Of a stretch of DNA of 64,000 nucleotides, positions 51,316 to 59,244 are shown piece after piece. Location of the stretch: positions 64,862-128,861 of the forward strand of contig NZ_JAEMTF010000001.1 in NCBI RefSeq assembly GCF_016462415.1, read 5' to 3'. This DNA is from Williamsia sp. GTDB lineage: Bacteria > Actinomycetota > Actinomycetes > Mycobacteriales > Mycobacteriaceae. Position 1 is the stretch's first letter, and each line of letters begins with the position of its first letter. The notes below the pieces were generated by a model, which made no database searches, was not told where the DNA came from, and was given only the letters and a program-made list of their open reading frames with translations. The position numbers and the translations under genes are program-made.

Positions 51316-53058
51316 GTGTCAGAGACAACCGGTTCCGGCGTAGATGTCGCGAACAGCCCCGACTCCACCGGGCACGTCACCGTCGACAGGGCCCTCGTGG
51401 ACCTGGGCGCGGGCGAGAAGGCCTGGGGGTCGCTGACCCTGTCCGATCGCCGGGCTCTGCTCGAGCAGGTCCGCGATCTCACCGCGCTCCATGCGAAGGA
51501 ATGGGTCGCCGCCGCGACGACGATCAAAAAGCTCGATCCCGCGTCGCCGCTGGTCGGAGAGGAGTGGATCTCGGGTCCCTACGCATTCGCCGGTGGGGCC
51601 GCCACCCTGGCGCACAGCCTGGCCGCCCTCGAGACCGGTTCCAGCCCCATCGCCGGCGCCACGTTCGGATCTGCACCGGGCGGTCGCACCACGATCCGTG
51701 TGCTGCCGCTCGGAATCTTCGACTCGTTGCTGCTCAACGGCTTCAGTGCCGACGTGTGGTTGACCCCCGGGACCGACGCCGAGAGCGCGAAGAAGGCCGC
51801 CGGTCTCGCGCAGCTCGATCCCACCCACACCCATGGCATCGGGGTGGTCCTGGGTGCGGGAAACATCATGTCGATCGCACCGCTCGACACCCTCTACGAG
51901 CTGTTCGCCCACAACCGCGTGGTCGCCCTCAAGCTGAACCCGATCACCGACGCGATGCTGCCGGTACTGACGAAGGTCCTCGCGCCGCTCATCGATGTCG
52001 GAGTCGTTCGGCTGCTGACCGGTGGCGCGGAACTGGGCACCTACCTCGTCAACCACGACGCGGTCGACCATGTCCACATGACCGGGAGCTCGATCACCCA
52101 CGACACCATCGTCTTCGGGCCCGGCGAGAAGGGTGCTTCCCGGCGCGCCGCGAACGACCCGCTGTTGAACAAGCCCATGACGAGCGAGCTCGGTGGCGTG
52201 TCACCCACGATCATCTTCCCCGGCGAGTGGAGTGACGCCGACATCAAGTACCAGGCCGAACACGTTGCCACACAACGTCTTCACAACGGTGGGTACAACT
52301 GCGTCGCATCGCAGGTCGTCGTGCTGTCGTCGGAGTGGAAGCAACGCGACCAGTTCGTCGCGGCGTTGCGCACAGCGCTCGACACCGCCCCCGGTCGCGC
52401 CCCGTACTACCCCGGCAGCGACAACCGCGTCGGCGCCGCTGTGGCGAGCTACCCCGCTGCCGACAAGCTCGAGAGCGGGCGGGTGCTGATCCACGACATC
52501 GACCCCGGAAAAGAAATCGACCTGCTGCAGACGGAGTACTTCGCGCCCGTTCTCGGTGTGATCGAGTTGCCCTACGCCGGTGAGCAGTTCGCTGCCGCGG
52601 CCGTGCGCACGGTCAACTCCGACTTCGTCGGCACACTCGGCATCAACATCGTGGCCCACCCTGCGACGATCCGCGGGTTCGGTGCGACGTTCGACGAGCT
52701 GCTGGCCGAGTTGAACTACGGGACAATCGCGGTCAACGCATGGACCGGCGTCGGATTCCTGACCGCGGGTGCGACGTGGGGGGCATTCCCCGGCCACACC
52801 ATCGACGACATCCAGAGCGGGATGGGCATCGTGCACAACGCGTTGCTCATCGACGACGCCGAGCGCACCGTGGTCCGCGGACCGTTCCGTCCGTCGCCGC
52901 GGTCCATCCTCCACCGCGAATGGGCGATCTCGCCCAAGCCGCCGTGGTTCGTCACCAACAAGACCGCGGCCACCACCGGACGTCTGCTCACGGCTTTCGC
53001 CGCCAAGCCGTCCTGGACCAAGCTGCCCGCCATCTTCGCCTCCGCACTGCGCGGATAG
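51316..53058 (+). CDS. Aldehyde dehydrogenase with C-terminal extension
   Basis: A 580-residue NAD(P)-dependent aldehyde dehydrogenase. The catalytic Glu is in 'MTSELGGVSPTIIF' and the catalytic Cys is in 'GGYNCVASQVVVL' at about residue 328. About 250 residues follow the Cys, versus roughly 195 in typical enzymes. The extra part is a tail from about 520 to 580 with 'SPKPPWFVTNKTAATTG' and 'TKLPAIFASALRG', Pro- and Trp-containing and possibly membrane- or partner-binding. GTG 51316 is the likely start. It is 13 bp before a GMC oxidoreductase, a common alcohol-to-aldehyde-to-acid pair. Confidence 0.88.
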   Translation: MSETTGSGVDVANSPDSTGHVTVDRALVDLGAGEKAWGSLTLSDRRALLEQVRDLTALHAKEWVAAATTIKKLDPASPLVGEEWISGPYAFAGGAATLAHSLAALETGSSPIAGATFGSAPGGRTTIRVLPLGIFDSLLLNGFSADVWLTPGTDAESAKKAAGLAQLDPTHTHGIGVVLGAGNIMSIAPLDTLYELFAHNRVVALKLNPITDAMLPVLTKVLAPLIDVGVVRLLTGGAELGTYLVNHDAVDHVHMTGSSITHDTIVFGPGEKGASRRAANDPLLNKPMTSELGGVSPTIIFPGEWSDADIKYQAEHVATQRLHNGGYNCVASQVVVLSSEWKQRDQFVAALRTALDTAPGRAPYYPGSDNRVGAAVASYPAADKLESGRVLIHDIDPGKEIDLLQTEYFAPVLGVIELPYAGEQFAAAAVRTVNSDFVGTLGINIVAHPATIRGFGATFDELLAELNYGTIAVNAWTGVGFLTAGATWGAFPGHTIDDIQSGMGIVHNALLIDDAERTVVRGPFRPSPRSILHREWAISPKPPWFVTNKTAATTGRLLTAFAAKPSWTKLPAIFASALRG

Positions 53059-53071
53059 ACAAGGAACAACG

Positions 53072-54661
53072 ATGTCGAACAACCTCTCTGCTGATTACGT
53101 CGTCGTCGGTGCCGGCTCCTCGGGTGCTGTTCTCGCCAACCGGCTCAGCGCGGATCCCCGCAACTCCGTCGTCGTCCTCGAGGCCGGCCCCGAGGACAAG
53201 AACAAATTCGCTCACATCCCCGCGGCGTTCTCGAAGCTGTTCCGCAGCGATGTCGACTGGAACTACGACACCGAGGCGCAGCCGGAGTTGCGCGACCGAA
53301 GCATCTTCTGGCCCCGAGGGAAGATGCTCGGTGGGTCGTCGTCGATGAACGCGATGATGTGGGTCCGTGGATTCGCCGCCGACTACGACGAGTGGGCATC
53401 GCTGTCCGACCCGACGTGGTCGTTCGAGAACGTTGTCCCGTACTTCCAGAAGATCGAGAGCATCGAGGAGACCACCGCGCTCGACGCCGGTACCAGCGGA
53501 CCACTCGTTGTGTCGAACCAGCGCAGCCCACGTCGGCTCACCGCGTCGTTCCTCGAGGCCGTGCAGGAGGCCGGCTACCCGGTGGAGCAGGCGAACCTGG
53601 CTGAGCCCAAGGGCTTCTCGCAGACCATGGTCAACCAGAAGCGCGGCGCTCGGTGGAGTACGGCCGATGCCTACCTCAAGCCGGTGCGCAAGCGTTCCAA
53701 CCTGACGATCGTCACCGAGGCCCACGCGACCCGGGTGGTCTTCGAGGGCTCGGCGGCCGTCGGTGTCGAGTACCTCAAGGACGGCGCAGTGCACACCGTT
53801 CGAGCCGGCACCGAGGTGATCCTCGCAGGCGGTGCAGTCAATTCCCCGCAACTGCTCATGCTCTCGGGCATCGGCGACAAGTCGGAACTGACCACGCACG
53901 GGATCGCGGTGCACCATCACGCCCCCGAGGTCGGCAAGAACCTGATGGATCATCTGTGCTCGCTGATCGGCTGGCAGACCGAGTCGGACTCGCTGTTCCA
54001 CGCCGAGAAGATCCCCGAGCTGGTGAACTACCTGACCCGTCGTCGCGGGATGCTGACATCCAACGTCGCCGAGGCCTACGGCTTCATCAAGACCCGTGAC
54101 GAGGTTCCGTTCCCCGATGTCGAACTCATCTACGCCCCCGCGCCGTTCTTCGACGAAGGTCTCATCGCCCCCGATGCCCACGCCGCCGTGATCGGGGCCG
54201 TACTGCTCAAGCCCGAGAGTCGAGGAGAGATCACGTTGCGCTCGGCCGATCCGACCGCCAAGCCCATCGTCGATCCGCGGTACCTGTCCGACGCAGGCGG
54301 CGTCGACCGCCGCGCCATGATCGAGGGCCTGCGCGCCTGTATGAACATCGCGACCCAGCCGTCGCTCAAGGAGTTCCTCGGAGACATCGTCCGCCCGCAG
54401 GTCGCAGCCGACATCTCCACCGAGGACCTGCTGACCGAAGCCCTCGAACGCAACGCACACACGCTGTACCACCCGGTCAGCACCTGCCGGATGGGCAGCG
54501 ACCCGACCAGTGTCGTCGATCCGCAGTTGCGGGTGCGCGGTGTGGACAGGTTGCGCGTCGCCGACGCATCGATCATGCCGACGATCATTCGTGGGCACAC
54601 CCATGCCCCGAGCGTGGTCATCGGCGAGAAGGCCGCCGACCTGATTCTCGCCGGGAAGTAG
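53072..54661 (+). CDS. GMC-family FAD oxidoreductase (alcohol/choline-dehydrogenase type)
   Basis: A 529-residue GMC oxidoreductase. FAD motif 'YVVVGAGSSGAVLANRLS' begins at about residue 9; 'WPRGKMLGGSSSMNAMMWVRG' and 'VILAGGAVNSPQLLMLSGIG' are the two family signatures. The active-site His is in 'LYHPVSTCRMG' and the second is in 'IIRGHTHAPSVVIGEKAADLIL'. ATG 53072 has an AAGGAAC site. Directly downstream of the aldehyde dehydrogenase, it probably oxidises an alcohol to the aldehyde. A 7-bp hairpin follows the stop. The actual alcohol is unknown. Confidence 0.9.
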   Translation: MSNNLSADYVVVGAGSSGAVLANRLSADPRNSVVVLEAGPEDKNKFAHIPAAFSKLFRSDVDWNYDTEAQPELRDRSIFWPRGKMLGGSSSMNAMMWVRGFAADYDEWASLSDPTWSFENVVPYFQKIESIEETTALDAGTSGPLVVSNQRSPRRLTASFLEAVQEAGYPVEQANLAEPKGFSQTMVNQKRGARWSTADAYLKPVRKRSNLTIVTEAHATRVVFEGSAAVGVEYLKDGAVHTVRAGTEVILAGGAVNSPQLLMLSGIGDKSELTTHGIAVHHHAPEVGKNLMDHLCSLIGWQTESDSLFHAEKIPELVNYLTRRRGMLTSNVAEAYGFIKTRDEVPFPDVELIYAPAPFFDEGLIAPDAHAAVIGAVLLKPESRGEITLRSADPTAKPIVDPRYLSDAGGVDRRAMIEGLRACMNIATQPSLKEFLGDIVRPQVAADISTEDLLTEALERNAHTLYHPVSTCRMGSDPTSVVDPQLRVRGVDRLRVADASIMPTIIRGHTHAPSVVIGEKAADLILAGK

Positions 54662-54677
54662 ATCCGCGCAGCGGATC
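54661..54677. terminator. Hairpin between GMC gene and methyltransferase
   Basis: GATCCGC (54661-54667), loop GCA, GCGGATC (54671-54677): a perfect 7-bp stem starting on the last base of the TAG stop. No T-tract follows. It is a possible terminator for two convergent genes. Confidence 0.45.
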
Positions 54678-54685
54678 CGAGCGGG

Positions 54686-55546
54686 TCATCGGCGGGTTGT
54701 GCTGAACACGTCGACCGGGTGCGGTACCCGGGGCTCGCCGTCGGCGCCGGGCACCGACACCTCGGCGAGATAGGCCCGGACGGGCCCGCGCAGTTCAGGG
54801 GTCAACCGGGCCTGCACCGCGAAGTCGAGCACCTCGTCCCCGGCGGAGGCGAGATCGACGAGCGCGTTCAGGGTGACGACCGCGTCGAGGGTGATGTCGG
54901 CGTCGACGAATGCCGCCTCGACATCGGCGCTGAACCACTGCCGGTGATCCTCCAGGGGCGGGGCGAGGACATCGACCAACTCGTTGAGTGCGGCCCGCGG
55001 TGCGTTGAGCACCCACAGCTGTCCGCCGGGGCGCACCAGGTCCAGGGCTGAACGCAACGTGACCCCGAGATCGGCGACGTAGTAGATCGAGTGCACGAAC
55101 ACGACCACGTCGAAGGTCTCGTCCACCGGCGCGTCGGCGAACGATGCGACGTGTACCTCGACGGTGAGCTCGCGGGCCTCGAGTGCGGCCAACTCGGCGG
55201 TGAAGAGAGCGGCGCTGCCGGACCAGGGTTCGATGCCGACGTAGCGCACCGGCCGGCCGGGCACCGCCCGGACCAGCCCTTCGGCGAGCCGGACGTCCAG
55301 CGTGCCGTCACCGCAGCCCACCGACAGCACGGAGACCGGTCCGTCTCCCATCTCGGCCATCCGGCCGGCGAGGTGGTCGGCGATCAGGCCGCGCTGGTCG
55401 GAGAGCAGCTCGAACGCGGCGTGATCACGGGCGTAGGAGTCGGGCTCCAGGCCGGGGAGAGCCGCGGCACCACGCCGTACGGCGCGGAGGTCGTCGAGGA
55501 GATCGGCAGCGGCGGTGCTCGTCGGAGTCGGGACTAGGCTCGTCAT
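54686..55546 (-). CDS. Class I SAM methyltransferase, small-molecule type
   Basis: A 286-residue methyltransferase. The SAM loop is 'VSVLSVGCGDGTLDVRLAEGL' at about 90-110, with the acidic residue in 'VRYVGIEPWSG'. Downstream is 'VVVFVHSIYYVADLGVTL' and 'LVRPGGQLWVLNAPRAAL', the usual beta4/beta5 blocks. The overall pattern, including the N-terminal 'YARDHAAFELLSDQRGLIADHL', reminds me of histamine N-methyltransferase-like enzymes, but that is only a suggestion. It is divergent (69-bp gap) from a second methyltransferase and a dioxygenase, with which it may form a small pathway. Confidence 0.8.
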   Translation of the reverse strand: MTSLVPTPTSTAAADLLDDLRAVRRGAAALPGLEPDSYARDHAAFELLSDQRGLIADHLAGRMAEMGDGPVSVLSVGCGDGTLDVRLAEGLVRAVPGRPVRYVGIEPWSGSAALFTAELAALEARELTVEVHVASFADAPVDETFDVVVFVHSIYYVADLGVTLRSALDLVRPGGQLWVLNAPRAALNELVDVLAPPLEDHRQWFSADVEAAFVDADITLDAVVTLNALVDLASAGDEVLDFAVQARLTPELRGPVRAYLAEVSVPGADGEPRVPHPVDVFSTTRR

Positions 55547-55615
55547 TAGATCGAGTCAACCACGACGGTTCCTTCCGGTTCCCGCGGTTGTTCTAAACAG
55601 CAGACGGGGAGTGGC

Positions 55616-56428
55616 GTGAGCAGCAAAGACACAGCCGAGCGGAGCCTGGAGCACTGGAGCGAGGCCGGTCGCACGGGCATGGAGGCGTTCTACGCCCTCG
55701 CCACCGAGGACTACCACCAGCTCGCGCTGGCCGCCGACTGGCCCAGCCTGCTCGCCGACCGCGCACACGACGGCTGGTCCTTGCTCGATGTGGCGTGCGG
55801 AAGCGGCAAATTTCCGACGGCACTGCGTCGGTACACCGACCTGTCGGCGGTGCCGGAGGTGGCCTACGACCTGCTCGACCCGTCGGCGTTCTCGGTCGCC
55901 GAGGCACGCGGTGCGCTGGGCGCACCTTTCGCGGCCAGACACGACCTGGTGATGACCCTGCAGGATCTCCCCGCCGACCACACGGGATACGACATCGTCT
56001 GGGCCACCCACGCGCTGTACGCCCTGCCGCCGGACGAGCTCGACGCCGCGGCCGAGCGGTTCGTCGCCGCGCTGGCCCCCGGTGGTCTCGGCCTCGTCGC
56101 GCAGGCCACGGCGGCGTCGCACTACCTGGCCTTCTACGACGCTTTCCGCGCAGGCGTGCGCGAAGCGACCCCGTACACGACGGCCGAGCAGGTGCGCGAC
56201 GCGTTGACGCGAGCCGGAGCTGACGTGCGCGATCAGCGCGTCACCTACACCACCGGCACGTCCGATCGTGGCGTCGCCGAAGGCTTTCTACAGCGTTGTG
56301 CCTTCGACGACTCCGTGTCGTTGGAGGAGATGGAGGCCGCGCCTGTGCTCGGCGACTACCTGGCCTCTTGCCGCGACGCGTCCGGCTCCTACACCTTCTC
56401 CCACGAGGCGGCACTGCTGTGGCTCTGA
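55616..56428 (+). CDS. Class I SAM methyltransferase, second of cluster
   Basis: A 270-residue methyltransferase. The SAM loop is 'WSLLDVACGSGKFPTAL' at about 53-69, then 'YDIVWATHALYALP' and 'ALAPGGLGLVAQA'. The N-terminus 'SLEHWSEAGRTGMEAFYALA' resembles small-molecule methyltransferases rather than RNA or DNA enzymes. GTG 55616 follows GGGGAG. Its last 10 bases overlap the start of the phytanoyl-type dioxygenase gene, so the two are translationally coupled and probably work on the same compound. Confidence 0.8.
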   Translation: MSSKDTAERSLEHWSEAGRTGMEAFYALATEDYHQLALAADWPSLLADRAHDGWSLLDVACGSGKFPTALRRYTDLSAVPEVAYDLLDPSAFSVAEARGALGAPFAARHDLVMTLQDLPADHTGYDIVWATHALYALPPDELDAAAERFVAALAPGGLGLVAQATAASHYLAFYDAFRAGVREATPYTTAEQVRDALTRAGADVRDQRVTYTTGTSDRGVAEGFLQRCAFDDSVSLEEMEAAPVLGDYLASCRDASGSYTFSHEAALLWL

Positions 56429-57402
56429 GCAACACGACGACCAACGACCGACTGCCCGAGCAGAACCGGGACGGCGGCATCGAGCAGGACTGGGCGGGCA
56501 ACGACCAGGACTGGTGGGATTGGTACGTCACGCTGGCCGCGAACGACCAGGTGCCCACCGATCTGGTCGACGGCCCGGGCCTGCCCGACGTCGACGCCGC
56601 CACCGACGAGCAGGTCGAGCGCGAACTGGCCGAGCCCTACGATCTGGACCCGGCCGCGATCGAGTCGTTCGCGCGGGAGGCCTTCGTTCGGCTGCCCGCC
56701 GTGCTGTCGCCGGCGGTCGTACGACGTCTCGCTGAGCGCCTCGAGGAGCTGCTGCGTGCCGAGCACGGCGACGATGTCGCCGGTCGATTCACTGCGCTGG
56801 AACAGATGTGGCTGCACGACGACCTGATGCGCACCGTGGCGCTGTCGCCCCGGATCGGTGGCCTGGCCGCGGCTCTGCTCGACGAGCCCGGCGTCCGGCT
56901 TTATCACGACAATGCGTTGTCCAAGGAGCCCGGCTGCGGCCGCACCCCCTGGCACCATGACGCCGAGCACTTCCCGCTGCAGACCGTCCAGGCGGTCACC
57001 GCATGGATACCCATGTCGGCGATTCCGGGCCGGATGGGTCCGCTGTCGTTCGCCCGCGGCCGTGAGGTGCTGGGGGAGGTGTCGGACCTGGAGTTCGACA
57101 AGGTCGGCACGTCGTACGACGAGGCTGTCACCAAGCGTTTCGTCGAGCGGGACGTCTCGGTGGAGTCCGGGCCGTTCGCAGTGGGTGACGTGTCGTTCCA
57201 CTCGGCGCTGTGTTTTCACACCGCTGGCCCCAATCTGACCACCCAACCGCGGCGGGCGCTGGCCACCACCTACTTCGCCGATGGTGCGCGCGTGGTGGAA
57301 TCCCCGACACTCATCAGCGGCACCTGGCGCGAATTCCTGCCCGGTGTCGAGCCCGGCGGTCTGGCGGCCTCCGACCTCAACCCGGTGGTCGGCCACCGCT
57401 GA
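56419..57402 (+). CDS. Phytanoyl-CoA dioxygenase-family Fe(II)/2-oxoglutarate oxygenase
   Basis: A 327-residue PhyH-type oxygenase. Iron ligands are His179 and Asp181 in 'TPWHHDAEHFPL' and His267 in 'CFHTAGPN'; the 2-oxoglutarate-binding Arg is probably in 'QPRRALATTYFAD'. The middle holds 'WIPMSAIPGRMGPLSFARGRE', typical of PhyH family proteins. The start GTG 56419 lies inside the methyltransferase gene. Bacterial PhyH proteins usually tailor natural products by hydroxylation or cyclisation. No core biosynthetic gene is next to it. It overlaps the end of the convergent oxidoreductase gene by 26 bp. Confidence 0.85.
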   Translation: MALSNTTTNDRLPEQNRDGGIEQDWAGNDQDWWDWYVTLAANDQVPTDLVDGPGLPDVDAATDEQVERELAEPYDLDPAAIESFAREAFVRLPAVLSPAVVRRLAERLEELLRAEHGDDVAGRFTALEQMWLHDDLMRTVALSPRIGGLAAALLDEPGVRLYHDNALSKEPGCGRTPWHHDAEHFPLQTVQAVTAWIPMSAIPGRMGPLSFARGREVLGEVSDLEFDKVGTSYDEAVTKRFVERDVSVESGPFAVGDVSFHSALCFHTAGPNLTTQPRRALATTYFADGARVVESPTLISGTWREFLPGVEPGGLAASDLNPVVGHR

Positions 57403-57997
57403 GGCGCGCACCGGCGTACTCGGCGATCGATGTCGCAATCCCGGCGACCTCGTCCTCGATGCTGTCCCGCGAGCGCGTCTCGGAGCCGTGGATGATGGCC
57501 GTGACACCCTGCTGAGCGCCGCAATAGCCGATGATGCCGGTGACGATCTGCGTCGAGAGGGCAGTGTCGTAACCACGTCGCGCGAAGCCCTCTGCGTCAT
57601 CGCCGGCGGGCATGACCAGGTGGATCGTCATCCGCGCCAGCTTGCCCTCCATGGGCGTCACCTGCGTGTCGAAGGCCCAGCCGTCAACGAATACGCGGTC
57701 GATCCAGCCCTTCAGCAGGGCAGGCATCGACCACCACTGCACGGGGAACACGAGAACGAGATGGTCGACACGGTCGAGTCGCTGTTGTTCCGCGGCCACG
57801 TCGCCCGGCGTCGTTCGACCGCCGCGATAGAGCTCTTGGTCGGCCGGTCCGAATCGCGGGTCGAAACCCTCGCTGTAGAGGTCGGCGGTCTCTGAGACCA
57901 CATCGGCCGCGTCGAGACCAGCTGCGATGGAACGTGCGATGTGCTGGGTCAGAGACGACTCGTCGGGGTGGGCGACGACGACCAGTGCGCGGGTCAT
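57377..57997 (-). CDS. NAD(P)H oxidoreductase, flavodoxin-like (MdaB/KefF type)
   Basis: A 206-residue flavoprotein. Features are 'ALVVVAHPDESSLTQHIAR' at the start, 'VDHLVLVFPVQWWSMPALLKGWIDRVFVDGWAF' and 'GIIGYCG', the pattern of NQO/MdaB/KefF quinone reductases. It would reduce quinones with two electrons using FMN or FAD. GAAAGGA precedes ATG 57997. It is divergent from a TetR gene with an inverted repeat in the gap, so it is probably induced by quinones or a similar electrophile. Confidence 0.88.
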   Translation of the reverse strand: MTRALVVVAHPDESSLTQHIARSIAAGLDAADVVSETADLYSEGFDPRFGPADQELYRGGRTTPGDVAAEQQRLDRVDHLVLVFPVQWWSMPALLKGWIDRVFVDGWAFDTQVTPMEGKLARMTIHLVMPAGDDAEGFARRGYDTALSTQIVTGIIGYCGAQQGVTAIIHGSETRSRDSIEDEVAGIATSIAEYAGARLSGGRPPG

Positions 57998-58021
57998 GAC
58001 GGGTCCTTTCGGCGTGTCCTA

Positions 58022-58070
58022 CTATGTACTCGAAGTAGGTTACTGTTCGTAGGTTACCGATAGTACATAG
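58022..58070. promoter_or_regulatory. Inverted and direct repeats in oxidoreductase/TetR gap
   Basis: Outer arms CTATGTACT (58022-58030) and AGTACATAG (58062-58070), perfect reverse complements 31 bases apart. Between them are two direct copies of GTAGGTTAC (58035-58043 and 58049-58057). The block fills the centre of the 81-bp intergenic region and should overlap both promoters. It is a probable TetR operator. Confidence 0.6.
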
Positions 58071-58078
58071 GAGGGAAC

Positions 58079-58654
58079 GTGGTCCGGGTCCGCATGACGC
58101 GACAGGAGCGCTACGACCAGCTCATGTCGCATTCATGGTCGATCGTGCGAGAGCAGGGCGTCGACGCGTTGACCCTCGGCCGACTCGCCGAGGTCGCCGG
58201 CATAACCAAACCCGTTGTCTACAGCCATTTCCCGTCTCGAGGCGTCCTGTTGGTCGCTCTGTACGAGCAGTACGACGCGCGTCAGGCCGCATTGCTCGAG
58301 GAGTCCCTGGTCGACGTCGACGGGTCGTTGGGAGCGCATGCCCGTGCCATCGCCACGAGTTACGTCGACTGTGTTCTCGGCGAAGGGCTCGCAGGTGTGG
58401 CCGCGGCCCTCGAGGGGACGCCGGATCTGGCGGCACTCAAGCGTCGGTCCGACGAGGCGTACTTCGAACAGTGTCGGGACATTCTCGCCCCGTTCGCGGA
58501 CGGCAATGTCATCCCGTCCGCGTCGATGGTGGCCGCTTTCGGTGCGGCGGAGGCGTTGTCGAGCGCGGCGCTCGACGGCCGGCTCGCCCGCGCGGACGCT
58601 CTCGAGGAGCTGACGGCCACCATCGTCTCGACTGTCGATCGGTGCCGCAGCTGA
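58079..58654 (+). CDS. TetR-family repressor
   Basis: A 191-residue TetR regulator with HTH residues 12-55 ('LMSHSWSIVREQGVDALTLGRLAEVAGITKPVVYSHFPSR' region). The ligand domain includes 'SYVDCVLGEGLAGVAAAL'. GTG 58079 is preceded by GGAGGGAAC. It is divergent from a quinone-reductase-type oxidoreductase, with the probable operator at 58022-58070 just before it, so it is probably autoregulated. Confidence 0.87.
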   Translation: MVRVRMTRQERYDQLMSHSWSIVREQGVDALTLGRLAEVAGITKPVVYSHFPSRGVLLVALYEQYDARQAALLEESLVDVDGSLGAHARAIATSYVDCVLGEGLAGVAAALEGTPDLAALKRRSDEAYFEQCRDILAPFADGNVIPSASMVAAFGAAEALSSAALDGRLARADALEELTATIVSTVDRCRS

Positions 58655-58684
58655 TCGGGCATCGCCGGGGAATACAGGCGAAGG

Positions 58685-59080
58685 CTACAGATCGGCGGTC
58701 GGTTGCAGTAACTGGATCAGGTTGCCGCAGGTGTCGTCGAACACCGCGGTGATCGCCGGCCCCATCTCGACCGGGGGTTGGGTGAACCTGACCCCGAGGC
58801 CTGAGAGCCTGTCGTACTCGCTGTGAATGTCGGTCACCGCGAATTGCGCAACGGGGATACCATCGGTCGTCATCGCTGCTCGAAATGCCTCCACGGCAGG
58901 GTGACTCGCGGGCTCGAGTAGTAGTTCCGGCCCACCTTGGTCTTCTGGGGCGGTCACCGTCAGCCAGAAGTCCGCCCCGATCGGCACCTTGTGTCGGAGC
59001 TGAAAGCCGAGGACGTCGGTGTAGAACGCCTCCGCTGATTGCTGGTCGTCGACGAAGATCGACGTCAGTGCGATGCGCAT
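58685..59080 (-). CDS. VOC-family protein
   Basis: A 131-residue protein of the VOC superfamily (4-hydroxyphenylpyruvate-dioxygenase/glyoxalase-like). Landmarks are 'IALTSIFVDDQQSAEAFYTDVLGFQL', 'DFWLTVTAPEDQGGPELLLEP' and 'DTCGNLIQLLQP'. The first metal position is Ser rather than His, so metal binding is uncertain. ATG 59080 has an AAGGAAGGAAC site. It lies downstream of the ABC exporter operon on the same strand but 164 bp away. Confidence 0.82.
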   Translation of the reverse strand: MRIALTSIFVDDQQSAEAFYTDVLGFQLRHKVPIGADFWLTVTAPEDQGGPELLLEPASHPAVEAFRAAMTTDGIPVAQFAVTDIHSEYDRLSGLGVRFTQPPVEMGPAITAVFDDTCGNLIQLLQPTADL

Positions 59081-59244
59081 CGGTCGTTCCTTCCTTGGCG
59101 GGTTCACCGTCGGGGAGATCGCCTCGCATTGTGCCCGATGAGGCCGGACACTCCGCGTGCACGGGATGGTGTCGACCACGTCGCCGGTGCGGTGTCCGAG
59201 GCCCAGATGTCTTCACGGTGCGATCGCGACGACACGCGCCGGCT

